This document shows, piece after piece, positions 1-6,372 of a DNA stretch of 10,716 nt; position 1 is the stretch's first letter, and every line of letters begins with the position of its first letter. Location: contig CAYRQT010000058.1 in the NCBI GenBank assembly GCA_964426655.1, positions 1-10,716 of the forward strand. The letters are read 5' to 3'. The translations under genes and the position numbers were made by a program. Origin of the DNA: RGIG8306 sp964426655. GTDB taxonomy: Bacteria > Bacillota > Clostridia > Lachnospirales > Lachnospiraceae. The notes beneath the pieces were generated by a model. The model was not told the DNA's origin. It worked only from the letters and a program-made list of their open reading frames with translations, and ran no database searches.

Positions 1-859
1 GCCTGCAAGTATAAGGCAGCCCCTCTTGTAACGGCAGGGGCCATGGTGGCCGGTATGATTGGGGCGTATGCCACCAGCATGATCAATGGCACTATATTTG
101 CAGAAAATGTGTTGTCTTTAAAAGGAGCGGGAGAGCCATTGGGAGCATTTATTGCAGCATACGTGGCCATAACTGTAGCGAGTCTGGTATCCGGAAAGAC
201 CACAATTGATATTTTGCTGACGCCGGCAGTGGCCATTGGCAGCGGGGGAGTAGTAGGGCTTCTGGTAGGACCTCCCATATCTGCTTTTATGCTGCGAATA
301 GGGGATCTGATCAACTGGTCTGCGGAACAGCAGCCGGTGATTATGGGAGCTTTGGTGGCAGTGCTGATGGGTATGGTGCTGACAGGTCCCATTAGTTCTG
401 CAGCATTGGCCATTGTGCTGAATTTGACAGGGCTTGCTGCGGGGGCAGCTACAGTGGGCTGTGCTGTCAGTATGGTGGGCTTTGCTGTGGCCAGTTATGG
501 TGACAATGGCATCGGAGGACTTCTGGCCCAGGGGTTTGGAACAAGTAAGCTACAGATGCCCAATATCGTGAAAAAACCTGTGATATGGATACCAACTATC
601 CTTACCAGCGCCATTTTAGGACCTGTGGCCACCAGCAGCTGGGTCAATATGACCAACAATNNNNNNNNNNACTTCCGGCCTGGTGGGACAAATCAATACC
701 TATGCGGTAATGACTGCTGCAGGAATGGCACCGGCCCAGGTGCTTCTTAGAATGCTGCTTCTCCATTTTATTCTTCCCGGCTGCATTGCAGGGGCAATTG
801 CAGCACTCATGAGAAAACATAAGTGGATTCAGAAGGGGGATATGAAATTACCCAGTTAA
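1..859 (+). CDS. PTS sugar transporter subunit IIC-like membrane protein (5' partial, interrupted by assembly gap)
   Basis: The reading frame is open from base 1, so the N-terminus lies outside the window. It codes for a very hydrophobic protein with about six visible membrane segments rich in Gly, Ala and Val, such as the stretches around bases 130-190, 215-300, 335-430, 450-500, 575-630 and 735-815. The motifs MTNN just before the gap and TSGLVGQ just after it, and the overall pattern, match the PTS_EIIC_2 type of EIIC permease, a family that also includes proteins annotated as PfoR-like regulators. Such proteins are expected to move a sugar across the membrane, but no EIIA or EIIB partner is visible here and the substrate cannot be told. 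The frame changes from frame 1 before the gap to frame 2 after it (671-859, stop TAA 857-859). The run of N is probably a placeholder for a few missing codons rather than a real frameshift. Confidence 0.8.
661..670. other. Assembly gap (10 N)
   Basis: Ten undetermined bases fall inside the EIIC coding region. The protein reads well on both sides but in different frames, so the true missing length is not 10. Any length that restores the frame (10 plus 1, plus 4 and so on) fits. From family memory the MTNN and TSGLVG motifs are separated by roughly six to eight residues rich in Gly, so around 20 bases are probably missing. Confidence 0.95.
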
Positions 860-875
860 AATCCGCCTTTCGGAC

Positions 876-919
876 AATCAAAAACAGTGCATCCCCATAA
901 GGGTGCACTGTTTTTGATT
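876..919. terminator. Bidirectional intrinsic terminator between the EIIC gene and htpG
   Basis: A perfect 16-bp inverted repeat has arms at 876-891 and 904-919 and a 12-base middle that can add a wobble and two G-C pairs. The arm contains A5 on the left and T5 on the right around the core ACAGTGCA/TGCACTGT, so a transcript from either strand ends in a hairpin followed by a U-rich run. It lies between two convergent genes, 16 bases after the EIIC stop and 6 bases from the htpG stop, so it can serve both. Confidence 0.9.
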
Positions 920-925
920 TCAATA

Positions 926-2917
926 TCAGTTTTCAGAACTTTCGGTCTGCTGTAGCATCAAGGTATTGCTTCTGGCTATAAAGGCTGTCATTTCTTCCTG
1001 AGAAAGAGAACCATGGGCCAATGCTGCCAGATCATATAGCTGACGGCAATAGTCTTCCGTATGGGATCCTTCCGGATTTTTTGCAATATACTGAACCAAA
1101 GGATGTGCCATATTGACCACAAGCGTCTGCTGCTTATTGCCAAACGCACCCTGGTCCATCCCGTACATACTATACATTTTCATCATTTCTTCCATACGCC
1201 GGCCCTCTTCTGACATGGTCATCATGGAAGCAATCGTGGTATTTTTCAGCTTTTCAACCTTTACATCCAGTGTGTCATTGCCAAGGGCTTTTTTAAAGAC
1301 GGAAGTCAGAACTTCGGAAAGTTGGTCAAAATCTTCTTCCTTTTCTGCATCCTTAAAAGCATCCGTAAGATTTGCGTCGATTCGAACAAAGGACACATCC
1401 TTGTTTTGCTGTTCCAGATGGGAAATAAAGGGGGTGTCAATGTTATGGGTAAGCAACACCGCATCCGTTCCCGCTTCGCGGAACATGTGAATGTATTGGC
1501 CCTGTTCTTTTTCATTGGTCACATAGAATATTTTGTTGGGATGGGATTCTTTACCGGCTTCCAGCAGTTCAGAAAGCGTGAGATATTTGCCGTCCAGATT
1601 CTTAAACAGCATATAATCCTTCATTTTCTCCCCAAATTTGTCGTCTTTCAGGCATCCGAATTTGATAAAAGGACTGATGTCATCCCAATATTTTTCATAG
1701 CTCTCCCTATCCGTTTTACACATGCCAGAAAGTTTATCTGCCACTTTCTTTGTGATGTAATCGCTGATTTTCTTCACAAAACCATCATTTTGCAATGCGC
1801 TTCTGGATACATTTAAGGGCAGGTCAGGGCAGTCAATGGTTCCCTTTAACAGCAGGAGGAACTCTGGAATGACTTCTTTAATGTTATCTGCAATAAAGAC
1901 TCTGTTATTATATAGTTTAATTGTCCCCTCAATCGACTCATATTCCGTGTTGATTTTAGGGAAATATAAAATCCCCTTCAGGTTGAATGGATAATCCATG
2001 TTCAGATGAATCCAGAAAAGAGGTTCCTTGAAGTCGTGAAATACCTTATGATAGAAGGCTTTGTATTCTTCATCTGTACATTCATTAGGGTGTTTGGCCC
2101 AAAGCGGTGTGGTATCGTTTAGGGGCTTTGGCTCCACAAGACGTTTTTCTGTTTTAGGGGCAGGTTCTTCTGAAGATTCTGTATCTACAGAGGCATCTGA
2201 TGCAGAAACGGGTTCCTCAGAGGTTTCCTCTGCATCGTTGTTAGTGGCTTCTTCAACAGGCACTTCCTCAAACTCAGGTTCCTTGGTTTCATCAGTCAGA
2301 TATATTTCCACGGGCATAAAAGAACAGTATTTTTCAATGACCTCTCTGGCCCGGTATAAATTGGAAAACTCGGTGCTGTCCTCATTTAAATAAAGCGTAA
2401 TGGTGGTGCCACGGTCTGCTTTTGTCCCTTCTTCCATACGGAAGGAAGTGCCTTCCTCAGATTCCCAGAAGACGGGAGCTGCCCCTTCTTTGTAAGAAAG
2501 AGAGTCAATGGTCACCCGGTCTGCCACCATAAAGGCGGAGTAAAAACCAAGGCCGAAATGACCGATAATCTGATCTTCATTGGTCTTATCCTTATACTTC
2601 TCCAGAAAATCCCGGGCGCCGGAAAAGGCGATCTGGTTAATGTACTGATCAATTTCCTCTGCAGTCATGCCAATACCATTGTCAGTAAACTGAATGATCT
2701 TTTTCTCTGGATTTACCACTACCTGAATGGAGTAGGGGGTATCTCCTGCAAGATTGGCTTCCCCCATCATGTCCAGCTTCTTCAGTTTGGTGATGGCGTC
2801 ACAGCCGTTAGAAATCAGTTCCCGTATAAAAATGTCGTGATCGGAATAAAGCCACTTTTTTATAATGGGAAAGATATTCTCGCTGTTGATAGATAAATTT
2901 CCTTCTTTGATTGCCAT
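926..2917 (-). CDS. htpG: Chaperone protein HtpG (bacterial Hsp90) with acidic linker
   Basis: ATP-dependent cytosolic chaperone of the Hsp90 family, 663 residues. The N-terminal GHKL ATPase domain (about 1-210) shows RELISN with catalytic Glu33 and Asn37, DNGIGM (79-84), and the ATP-lid glycines of GHFGLGFYSAF (119-129). The middle domain (about 270-500) carries SRSALQND with the ATP-contacting Arg372, and the C-terminal dimerisation domain follows. Between the N and middle domains, about residues 211-262 form an acidic, Ser/Thr-rich, low-complexity linker that short bacterial HtpG proteins such as that of E. coli lack or have only briefly. A GTG start at 2926 is possible by frame but sits inside the Shine-Dalgarno, so the ATG at 2917 is chosen. 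The C-terminal domain has a Met-rich stretch (565-587). ELISNGCDA replaces the more usual ELISNASDA. The gene is convergent with the EIIC gene and divergent from degV, and is probably HrcA-controlled through the upstream CIRCE. Confidence 0.96.
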   Translation of the reverse strand: MAIKEGNLSINSENIFPIIKKWLYSDHDIFIRELISNGCDAITKLKKLDMMGEANLAGDTPYSIQVVVNPEKKIIQFTDNGIGMTAEEIDQYINQIAFSGARDFLEKYKDKTNEDQIIGHFGLGFYSAFMVADRVTIDSLSYKEGAAPVFWESEEGTSFRMEEGTKADRGTTITLYLNEDSTEFSNLYRAREVIEKYCSFMPVEIYLTDETKEPEFEEVPVEEATNNDAEETSEEPVSASDASVDTESSEEPAPKTEKRLVEPKPLNDTTPLWAKHPNECTDEEYKAFYHKVFHDFKEPLFWIHLNMDYPFNLKGILYFPKINTEYESIEGTIKLYNNRVFIADNIKEVIPEFLLLLKGTIDCPDLPLNVSRSALQNDGFVKKISDYITKKVADKLSGMCKTDRESYEKYWDDISPFIKFGCLKDDKFGEKMKDYMLFKNLDGKYLTLSELLEAGKESHPNKIFYVTNEKEQGQYIHMFREAGTDAVLLTHNIDTPFISHLEQQNKDVSFVRIDANLTDAFKDAEKEEDFDQLSEVLTSVFKKALGNDTLDVKVEKLKNTTIASMMTMSEEGRRMEEMMKMYSMYGMDQGAFGNKQQTLVVNMAHPLVQYIAKNPEGSHTEDYCRQLYDLAALAHGSLSQEEMTAFIARSNTLMLQQTESSEN

Positions 2918-2925
2918 ATAATTCA

Positions 2926-2930
2926 CTCCT
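2926..2930 (-). promoter_or_regulatory. Ribosome binding site of htpG (decides the start)
   Basis: On the minus strand the sequence reads AAAAAGGAGTG; AGGAG covers 2930-2926 and lies 8 bases before the ATG at 2917. The competing in-frame GTG at 2926-2924 uses the last G of this site, so it cannot be the start for the same ribosome binding site. Confidence 0.85.
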
Positions 2931-2950
2931 TTTTCAAAGTTTCTTGCTAT

Positions 2951-2979
2951 ATTTTAAACGGAGGAAAGAAAAAAGTCAA
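2951..2979 (-). promoter_or_regulatory. Proximal sigma-A-type promoter of htpG
   Basis: On the minus strand a -35 box TTGACT (2979-2974) and a -10 box TAAAAT (2956-2951) are 17 bases apart. The predicted start near 2944 gives a leader of about 27 bases with the ribosome binding site. The CIRCE operator ends only 5 bases upstream of the -35 box, so a bound repressor could still hinder polymerase. Confidence 0.7.
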
Positions 2980-2984
2980 CAGTG

Positions 2985-3011
2985 TTAGCACTCGATTAAA
3001 AGGAGTGCTAC
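2985..3011 (-). promoter_or_regulatory. CIRCE operator (HrcA binding site)
   Basis: Arms TTAGCACTC (2985-2993) and GAGTGCTAC (3003-3011) are separated by exactly 9 bases, matching the CIRCE consensus TTAGCACTC-N9-GAGTGCTAA at 17 of 18 arm positions; only the last base differs (C instead of A). CIRCE is the binding site of the heat-shock repressor HrcA, usually in front of groES-groEL and hrcA-grpE-dnaK-dnaJ. Here it lies in the 5' region of htpG. HrcA itself is not in the window. Confidence 0.93.
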
Positions 3012-3018
3012 TAAAATT

Positions 3019-3046
3019 TTTATAAAACTTTTGAAAAGGCTTTCCA
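3019..3046 (-). promoter_or_regulatory. Possible distal htpG promoter with CIRCE at its start site
   Basis: On the minus strand TGGAAA (3046-3041) and TATAAA (3024-3019) are 16 bases apart. Transcription would begin near 3012, exactly at the edge of the CIRCE, which is the classical position for HrcA repression. The -35 match is only 4 of 6, so this is weaker on sequence than the proximal promoter. Confidence 0.45.
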
Positions 3047-3069
3047 TTTTAGAGGAATCATGTTAATAT
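3042..3069 (+). promoter_or_regulatory. Weak candidate promoter for the degV-family gene
   Basis: An extended -10 TG-T-TAATAT (TAATAT at 3064-3069) lies 16 bases after a poor -35 TTCCAT (3042-3047). This is the best candidate I find upstream of the DegV gene, but the match is weak. It overlaps the -35 of the possible distal htpG promoter on the other strand. Confidence 0.3.
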
Positions 3070-3100
3070 ACATAGTATTAAAAACTATATGATGAGTTTC

Positions 3101-3105
3101 GGAGG
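3101..3105 (+). promoter_or_regulatory. Ribosome binding site of the degV-family gene
   Basis: GGAGG lies 8 bases before ATG 3114 and 5 bases before an in-frame GTG at 3111. The ATG has the better spacing and codon and is preferred. Confidence 0.75.
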
Positions 3106-3113
3106 ACTCTGTG

Positions 3114-3953
3114 ATGTACAAAATAATAGGCGACAGCTGTTTGGATTTAAACGAAGAGGAAGCAAAGGATCCCCATTTTTTCAGGGTGCCCCTAACTATA
3201 CAAATTGATGAATATCATATTCTGGACGACCAGCACTTTGATCAGGCAGATATGTTAAAAAAGATGGCAGACAGTCCCCACTGCCCCAAATCCGCCTGCC
3301 CATCCCCGGAGGCCTATTTATCTGCATACGAGGCAGCAGAAGCGGATATGATTTTTGTAATCACATTGTCTCACAATTTGAGTGGAAGCTTTAACAGCGC
3401 CAGACTGGCCAAAGAATTATACGATGAAAAGTCTGCCAATAAGGGAAAAGTCTATGTGTTTTCGTCCGAGTCTGCTTCCAGTGGAGAAACTGCTCTGGCT
3501 TTCTTTATTCGGGATTTAGCGGAAAAAGGGGAGAACTTTGATACCATAGTGTATAAAGCACAGGCTTTCCGGGACCATATGAAAACATACTTTGTTCTGG
3601 AGACACTGGAAACCCTTCGAAAGAACGGAAGACTTACAGGATTACAGGCTTTTGTTGCTTCTGCATTGAATATCAAACCGGTAATGGGAGCGCATAAGGG
3701 AAATATCGTTAAGCTGGATCAGGCCAGAGGAACCCAGAAGGCTTTGCAGAAAATGATTAGCCTTATTGTTCAGGAGGCGGGAGCTGCGGAGGAAAAACGA
3801 TTGGTTATTGCCCATTGTAATTGTCCGGAACGGGCTAAATATGTTCGGGATGAATTGCTTAGGAAAGTGAAGGTTAAAGAGGTGTATATTACAAATACAG
3901 CAGGTATCTCAACCATGTATGCCAATGATGGCGGAGTTATCATTGCGATTTAA
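3114..3953 (+). CDS. DegV family fatty-acid-binding protein (FakB-like)
   Basis: The 279-residue length is normal for the DegV family. Members bind a fatty acid; the FakB proteins among them present it to the kinase FakA for phosphorylation, feeding exogenous fatty acids into phospholipids. Visible family features are the N-terminal GDSCLDL (7-12 region), SGSFNSA (90-96), the FVLETLETLRKNGRLTG segment (160-176) and LNIKPVM (185-191), followed by the C-terminal domain with IAHCNCPERA (232-241). No signal peptide or membrane segment is seen, so it is cytosolic. The ATG at 3114 is preferred to the GTG at 3111 because of spacing to GGAGG. No fakA or other lipid gene is next to it. No terminator is seen after it, so some transcription may read into the nucleotidyltransferase gene. 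The ligand cannot be predicted, and involvement with FakA is inference from the family. Confidence 0.9.
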   Translation: MYKIIGDSCLDLNEEEAKDPHFFRVPLTIQIDEYHILDDQHFDQADMLKKMADSPHCPKSACPSPEAYLSAYEAAEADMIFVITLSHNLSGSFNSARLAKELYDEKSANKGKVYVFSSESASSGETALAFFIRDLAEKGENFDTIVYKAQAFRDHMKTYFVLETLETLRKNGRLTGLQAFVASALNIKPVMGAHKGNIVKLDQARGTQKALQKMISLIVQEAGAAEEKRLVIAHCNCPERAKYVRDELLRKVKVKEVYITNTAGISTMYANDGGVIIAI

Positions 3954-3965
3954 GACAGGATTTAC

Positions 3966-3994
3966 TTGATATTCTCCAGATAGGTCGTTATAAT
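3966..3994 (+). promoter_or_regulatory. Strong sigma-A-type promoter of the nucleotidyltransferase gene
   Basis: TTGATA (3966-3971) and TATAAT (3989-3994) are 17 bases apart, giving a perfect -10 and a 5 of 6 -35. The predicted start is near 4001, about 26 bases before the ATG. Confidence 0.8.
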
Positions 3995-4011
3995 AATATC
4001 ATTTAGAAAGC

Positions 4012-4018
4012 AGAGGAG
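4012..4018 (+). promoter_or_regulatory. Ribosome binding site of the nucleotidyltransferase gene (decides the start)
   Basis: AGAGGAG lies 8 bases before ATG 4027. An in-frame GTG at 4018 overlaps the last base of this site and is therefore not the start. Confidence 0.85.
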
Positions 4019-4026
4019 TGTGCAGT

Positions 4027-4944
4027 ATGAAGGAAGCAGCACTTGTTATTATGGCGGCAGGCATGGGGAGCCGTTTCGGCGGGGGCATAAAACAGCTGGC
4101 CAATGTTGGACCGTCCGGAGAAATTATTATGGATTATTCCATTTATGATGCAAAAGCCGCCGGGTTTACAAAGGTGGTATTTATCATACGTAAAGATCTG
4201 GAAGCCATTTTTAAGGAAGTCATTGGAAATCGAATGGAAAAGATACTGCCAGTGGAATATGCTTTTCAGGAGGGAGATGATCTTCCGGCCGGATTTCAAA
4301 AGCCTGAGGGACGAACAAAACCCTGGGGCACAGGACAGGCAGTGCTGGCCTGCAGGAATCTGGTGAAATGCCCTTTTGTAGTCATCAATGCAGACGATTA
4401 TTACGGGAGCCATATTTTCCGCTCCATGTATCAGTTTCTTTCTGCGCTGGAAGATATGAAAAAGGCAGATTTCTGCATGGGGGGCTTTGTGTTAAAAAAC
4501 ACCCTTAGCGAAAATGGAACAGTAACCAGGGGCGTATGCCAGGTCAGTGAAGACGGTTTTTTGACCAATGTACGGGAGACAGGCGAAATTGCCCTGGATC
4601 CGGACGGGGTGGTCAGAGGATTGGTGGATGGAAGCCGGAGTCCCATTCCTGCAGACAGTTATGTTTCCATGAATATGTGGGGATTTACACCTGTTATATT
4701 CAGCGAACTGGAAACGCGGTTTGTGCATTTTCTGGAAACGCTGGGGGAGGATGCTCTTAAGAAGGAGTATCTTCTGCCTATCATTGTGGATCAGTTGATA
4801 AAAGAGAAAAAAGCAGATGTGAAGGTGTTGGAAACCCCTGACAGATGGTTTGGCGTGACCTATGCGGAAGATAAGGCGACTGTGACAGAGGCCTTTCGTC
4901 AAATGGCAGAGGAAGGCAAATACAGACATCCTTTGTTTGCCTGA
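4027..4944 (+). CDS. Nucleotidyltransferase of the NDP-sugar pyrophosphorylase type
   Basis: A 305-residue cytosolic protein with a Rossmann-like nucleotidyltransferase fold signature. It transfers a nucleoside monophosphate onto a phosphorylated substrate such as a sugar phosphate. The N-terminal nucleotide-binding loop is MAAGMGSRFGGGIKQL (9-24), an equivalent of GxGxR-K. KPWGTGQA (98-105) resembles the GT-A motif that holds the base, and VINADDYYG (119-127) provides the metal-binding aspartates. Further on are SMNMWGF (214-220), EYLLPIIVDQL (247-257) and RWFGVTYAEDK (273-283), which look like the sugar-binding and catalytic regions of related enzymes. No hexapeptide-repeat C-terminal domain follows, unlike GlmU or GlgC. 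The exact nucleotide and substrate cannot be told from this window: no sugar kinase or glycosyltransferase is adjacent. It has its own strong promoter and is closed by a terminator, so it is probably monocistronic. Confidence 0.85.
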   Translation: MKEAALVIMAAGMGSRFGGGIKQLANVGPSGEIIMDYSIYDAKAAGFTKVVFIIRKDLEAIFKEVIGNRMEKILPVEYAFQEGDDLPAGFQKPEGRTKPWGTGQAVLACRNLVKCPFVVINADDYYGSHIFRSMYQFLSALEDMKKADFCMGGFVLKNTLSENGTVTRGVCQVSEDGFLTNVRETGEIALDPDGVVRGLVDGSRSPIPADSYVSMNMWGFTPVIFSELETRFVHFLETLGEDALKKEYLLPIIVDQLIKEKKADVKVLETPDRWFGVTYAEDKATVTEAFRQMAEEGKYRHPLFA

Positions 4945-4954
4945 GAATATTTGC

Positions 4955-4993
4955 AGAGAAAGGGGGAGGAGGAAAAATCCGCCCCCTTTCTTT
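4955..4993 (+). terminator. Intrinsic terminator after the nucleotidyltransferase gene
   Basis: Arms AGAAAGGGGG (4957-4966) and CCCCCTTTCT (4982-4991) pair perfectly over 10 bp. After one A-G mismatch, two or three more inner pairs can form around an A-rich loop. The U-run is broken (TTTCTTTC), which makes it somewhat less typical, but stem strength and location 11 bases after the stop codon support it. Confidence 0.75.
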
Positions 4994-5004
4994 CATAAAA
5001 GCGG

Positions 5005-5033
5005 TTGACAATTTTCCGAATATCCCGTATTAT
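5005..5033 (+). promoter_or_regulatory. Strong promoter of tRNA-Thr (and possibly asd)
   Basis: Perfect -35 TTGACA (5005-5010) and -10 TATTAT (5028-5033, 5 of 6) with the ideal 17-base spacing. Transcription would start near 5040, a few bases before the tRNA. No equally good promoter is visible between the tRNA and asd. Confidence 0.88.
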
Positions 5034-5047
5034 ATGTAAAGTCTTAT

Positions 5048-5120
5048 GCTTCTATGGCACAGTTGGTAGTGCAACGCATTCGTAATGCGTGGGTCGCCGG
5101 TTCGAGTCCGGCTAGAAGCT
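5048..5120 (+). tRNA. tRNA-Thr, anticodon CGU (reads ACG)
   Basis: A complete 73-base cloverleaf. Acceptor arms are GCTTCTA (5048-5054) and TAGAAGC (5113-5119). The D stem is GCAC/GTGC with loop AGTTGGTA. The anticodon stem is ACGCA/TGCGT with loop TTCGTAA, giving anticodon CGT in DNA (5080-5082). The variable loop is GGGTC and the T arm is GCCGG-TTCGAGT-CCGGC. All stems pair fully. G1-C72, C2-G71 and the anticodon bases G35 and U36 fit threonyl-tRNA synthetase recognition. The discriminator base is T. The 3' CCA is not encoded and must be added by the CCA-adding enzyme. A T-rich stretch follows, which may or may not end transcription. Confidence 0.97.
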
Positions 5121-5193
5121 TTTATATTTTGCTCAAAATGTCCGCGAGCGAAATACCAATGTATGCACTGCAAAAACTATAGTGCTGAAAGTG

Positions 5194-5198
5194 AGGAG
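5194..5198 (+). promoter_or_regulatory. Ribosome binding site of asd (decides the start)
   Basis: AGGAG lies 9 bases before ATG 5208. The open frame continues upstream through the tRNA gene, but no ribosome binding site supports a start there. Confidence 0.85.
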
Positions 5199-5207
5199 CT
5201 AATAAAA

Positions 5208-6299
5208 ATGGAAAAGAAATTGAAAGTCGGTATTTTAGGCGCCACCGGTATGGTCGGCCAGCGCTTTATCTCTCTATTAGAAAATCATCCCTGGTTTGAG
5301 GTTGAGGTGGTGGCTGCCAGTCCCCGTTCTGCAGGAAAGCTTTATGAGGAGGCGGTGGGAAGCCGTTGGAAAATGGCTGCCCCCATGCCGGAGCGCGTTA
5401 AAAAGCTGACAGTTATGAATGTGAACGATGTGGAAGCCGTTGCCCATAAAGTGGATTTCGTATTTTCTGCAGTAGATATGACCAAAGATGAAATCAAGGC
5501 CATAGAAGAAGCCTATGCCAAGGCAGAAACACCCGTGGTATCCAATAACAGTGCGCATCGCTGGACACCGGATGTCCCCATGGTCATCCCTGAAATCAAT
5601 CCGGAACATTTTGAAGTGATATATTCTCAGAAAAAAAGACTGGGAACCATTCGGGGATTTGTGGCTGTCAAACCAAACTGCTCCATTCAAAGCTATACCC
5701 CTTTGTTAAATGCACTTAAGGAATTTGGCCTAAAAGAGGTGGTGGTTACCACGTATCAGGCAATATCCGGTGCAGGAAAAACATTTGCGGACTGGCCGGA
5801 AATGGTGGATAATATCATCCCGTTTATTGGCGGAGAAGAAGAAAAAAGTGAGCAGGAGCCGCTTAGAATCTGGGGAACATTAAAAGATGGTGTTATTGAA
5901 AAAGCTTCTTCACCGGTTATTACCACGCAATGTATTCGTGTGCCTGTGCAGGACGGCCATACAGCAGCCGTGTTTGTTAAATTTGACAAAAAGCCGACCA
6001 AAGAAGAAATTTTAGCCAGATGGGCGGCTTATGAGGGAGAACCCCAGAAACTGCAGCTTCCCAGTGCACCCAGGCAGTTCCTTCGTTACATGGAGGAGGA
6101 CAACAGACCACAGGCCAGACTGGACCGGGATTATGAAAGAGGTATGGGGATCAATGCAGGACGACTCCGGGAAGATGCCCTGTATGATTGGAAGTTTGTT
6201 GGGCTTTCACATAATACCATACGAGGCGCAGCCGGAGGCGCCATTTTGTGCGCAGAGCATTTAACAGCCAAAGGTTATATTACGGCAAAAGAAAGTTGA
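5208..6299 (+). CDS. asd: Aspartate-semialdehyde dehydrogenase
   Basis: This cytosolic enzyme reduces aspartyl phosphate to aspartate semialdehyde with NADPH, the branch point toward threonine, methionine, lysine and diaminopimelate for the cell wall. It has 363 residues and resembles the longer archaeal/fungal-type ASADH rather than the proteobacterial type. The NADP-binding loop is GATGMVGQRF (11-20). The active-site cysteine is Cys158 in KPNCSIQ and the catalytic histidine is His251 in VQDGHTAAV. Other family segments are SNNSAHRW (112-119), YQAISGAGK (183-191), IPFIGGEEEK (204-213) and the C-terminal GLSHNTIRGAAGGAIL. The start at 5208 is set by AGGAG 9 bases upstream and by the family N-terminus. 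It follows tRNA-Thr by 87 bases without a clear terminator or separate promoter, and a strong terminator closes it. I see no lysine riboswitch or T-box ahead of it. Confidence 0.96.
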   Translation: MEKKLKVGILGATGMVGQRFISLLENHPWFEVEVVAASPRSAGKLYEEAVGSRWKMAAPMPERVKKLTVMNVNDVEAVAHKVDFVFSAVDMTKDEIKAIEEAYAKAETPVVSNNSAHRWTPDVPMVIPEINPEHFEVIYSQKKRLGTIRGFVAVKPNCSIQSYTPLLNALKEFGLKEVVVTTYQAISGAGKTFADWPEMVDNIIPFIGGEEEKSEQEPLRIWGTLKDGVIEKASSPVITTQCIRVPVQDGHTAAVFVKFDKKPTKEEILARWAAYEGEPQKLQLPSAPRQFLRYMEEDNRPQARLDRDYERGMGINAGRLREDALYDWKFVGLSHNTIRGAAGGAILCAEHLTAKGYITAKES

Positions 6300-6327
6300 T
6301 ACCCTTTATACATGATGAAACATACTG

Positions 6328-6372
6328 GCTGCCCTTCTTTGGAAACCGTTCCAAATGAGGGGCAGCTTTTTT
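6328..6372 (+). terminator. Strong intrinsic terminator after asd
   Basis: A long hairpin is built from an outer 10-bp stem (6328-6337 with 6357-6366, one G-U pair) and an inner 7-bp stem TTTGGAA/TTCCAAA (6338-6344 with 6349-6355), closed by the tetraloop ACCG with a single bulged T (6356). Six T residues follow at 6367-6372. It begins 28 bases after the asd stop codon. Confidence 0.95.

Noticed and set aside
671..750. Continuation of the EIIC protein in frame 1 through the N run, ending at 750
   Set aside because: The residues after the gap in that frame do not resemble a membrane protein, whereas frame 2 restores the family motif TSGLVGQ and a hydrophobic C-terminus.
1113..2896. Several open frames of 110-164 codons on the plus strand opposite htpG
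   Set aside because: They are antisense shadows of a well-supported gene, without ribosome binding sites or recognisable motifs.
2931..2937. GAAAAAGG on the minus strand before htpG, similar to the GAAAAGG element reported for B. subtilis htpG
   Set aside because: It has one extra A and merges with the Shine-Dalgarno AGGAG, so it is most simply explained as part of the ribosome binding site.
3072..3088. Short inverted repeat ATAGT/ACTAT upstream of the degV-family gene
   Set aside because: Only 5 bp in an AT-rich region, so expected by chance; no further support for an operator.
5085..5207. Open frame extending the asd protein 41 residues upstream, starting inside the tRNA
   Set aside because: The extension overlaps tRNA-Thr, has no ribosome binding site and is not part of the ASADH family N-terminus. 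ATG 5208 with AGGAG is the start.
5121..5207. Riboswitch, T-box or leader peptide controlling asd (including a 7-codon frame at 5159-5182)
   Set aside because: The spacer is too short for a T-box or lysine riboswitch, shows no conserved motif, and the mini-frame has no threonine codons and no ribosome binding site.
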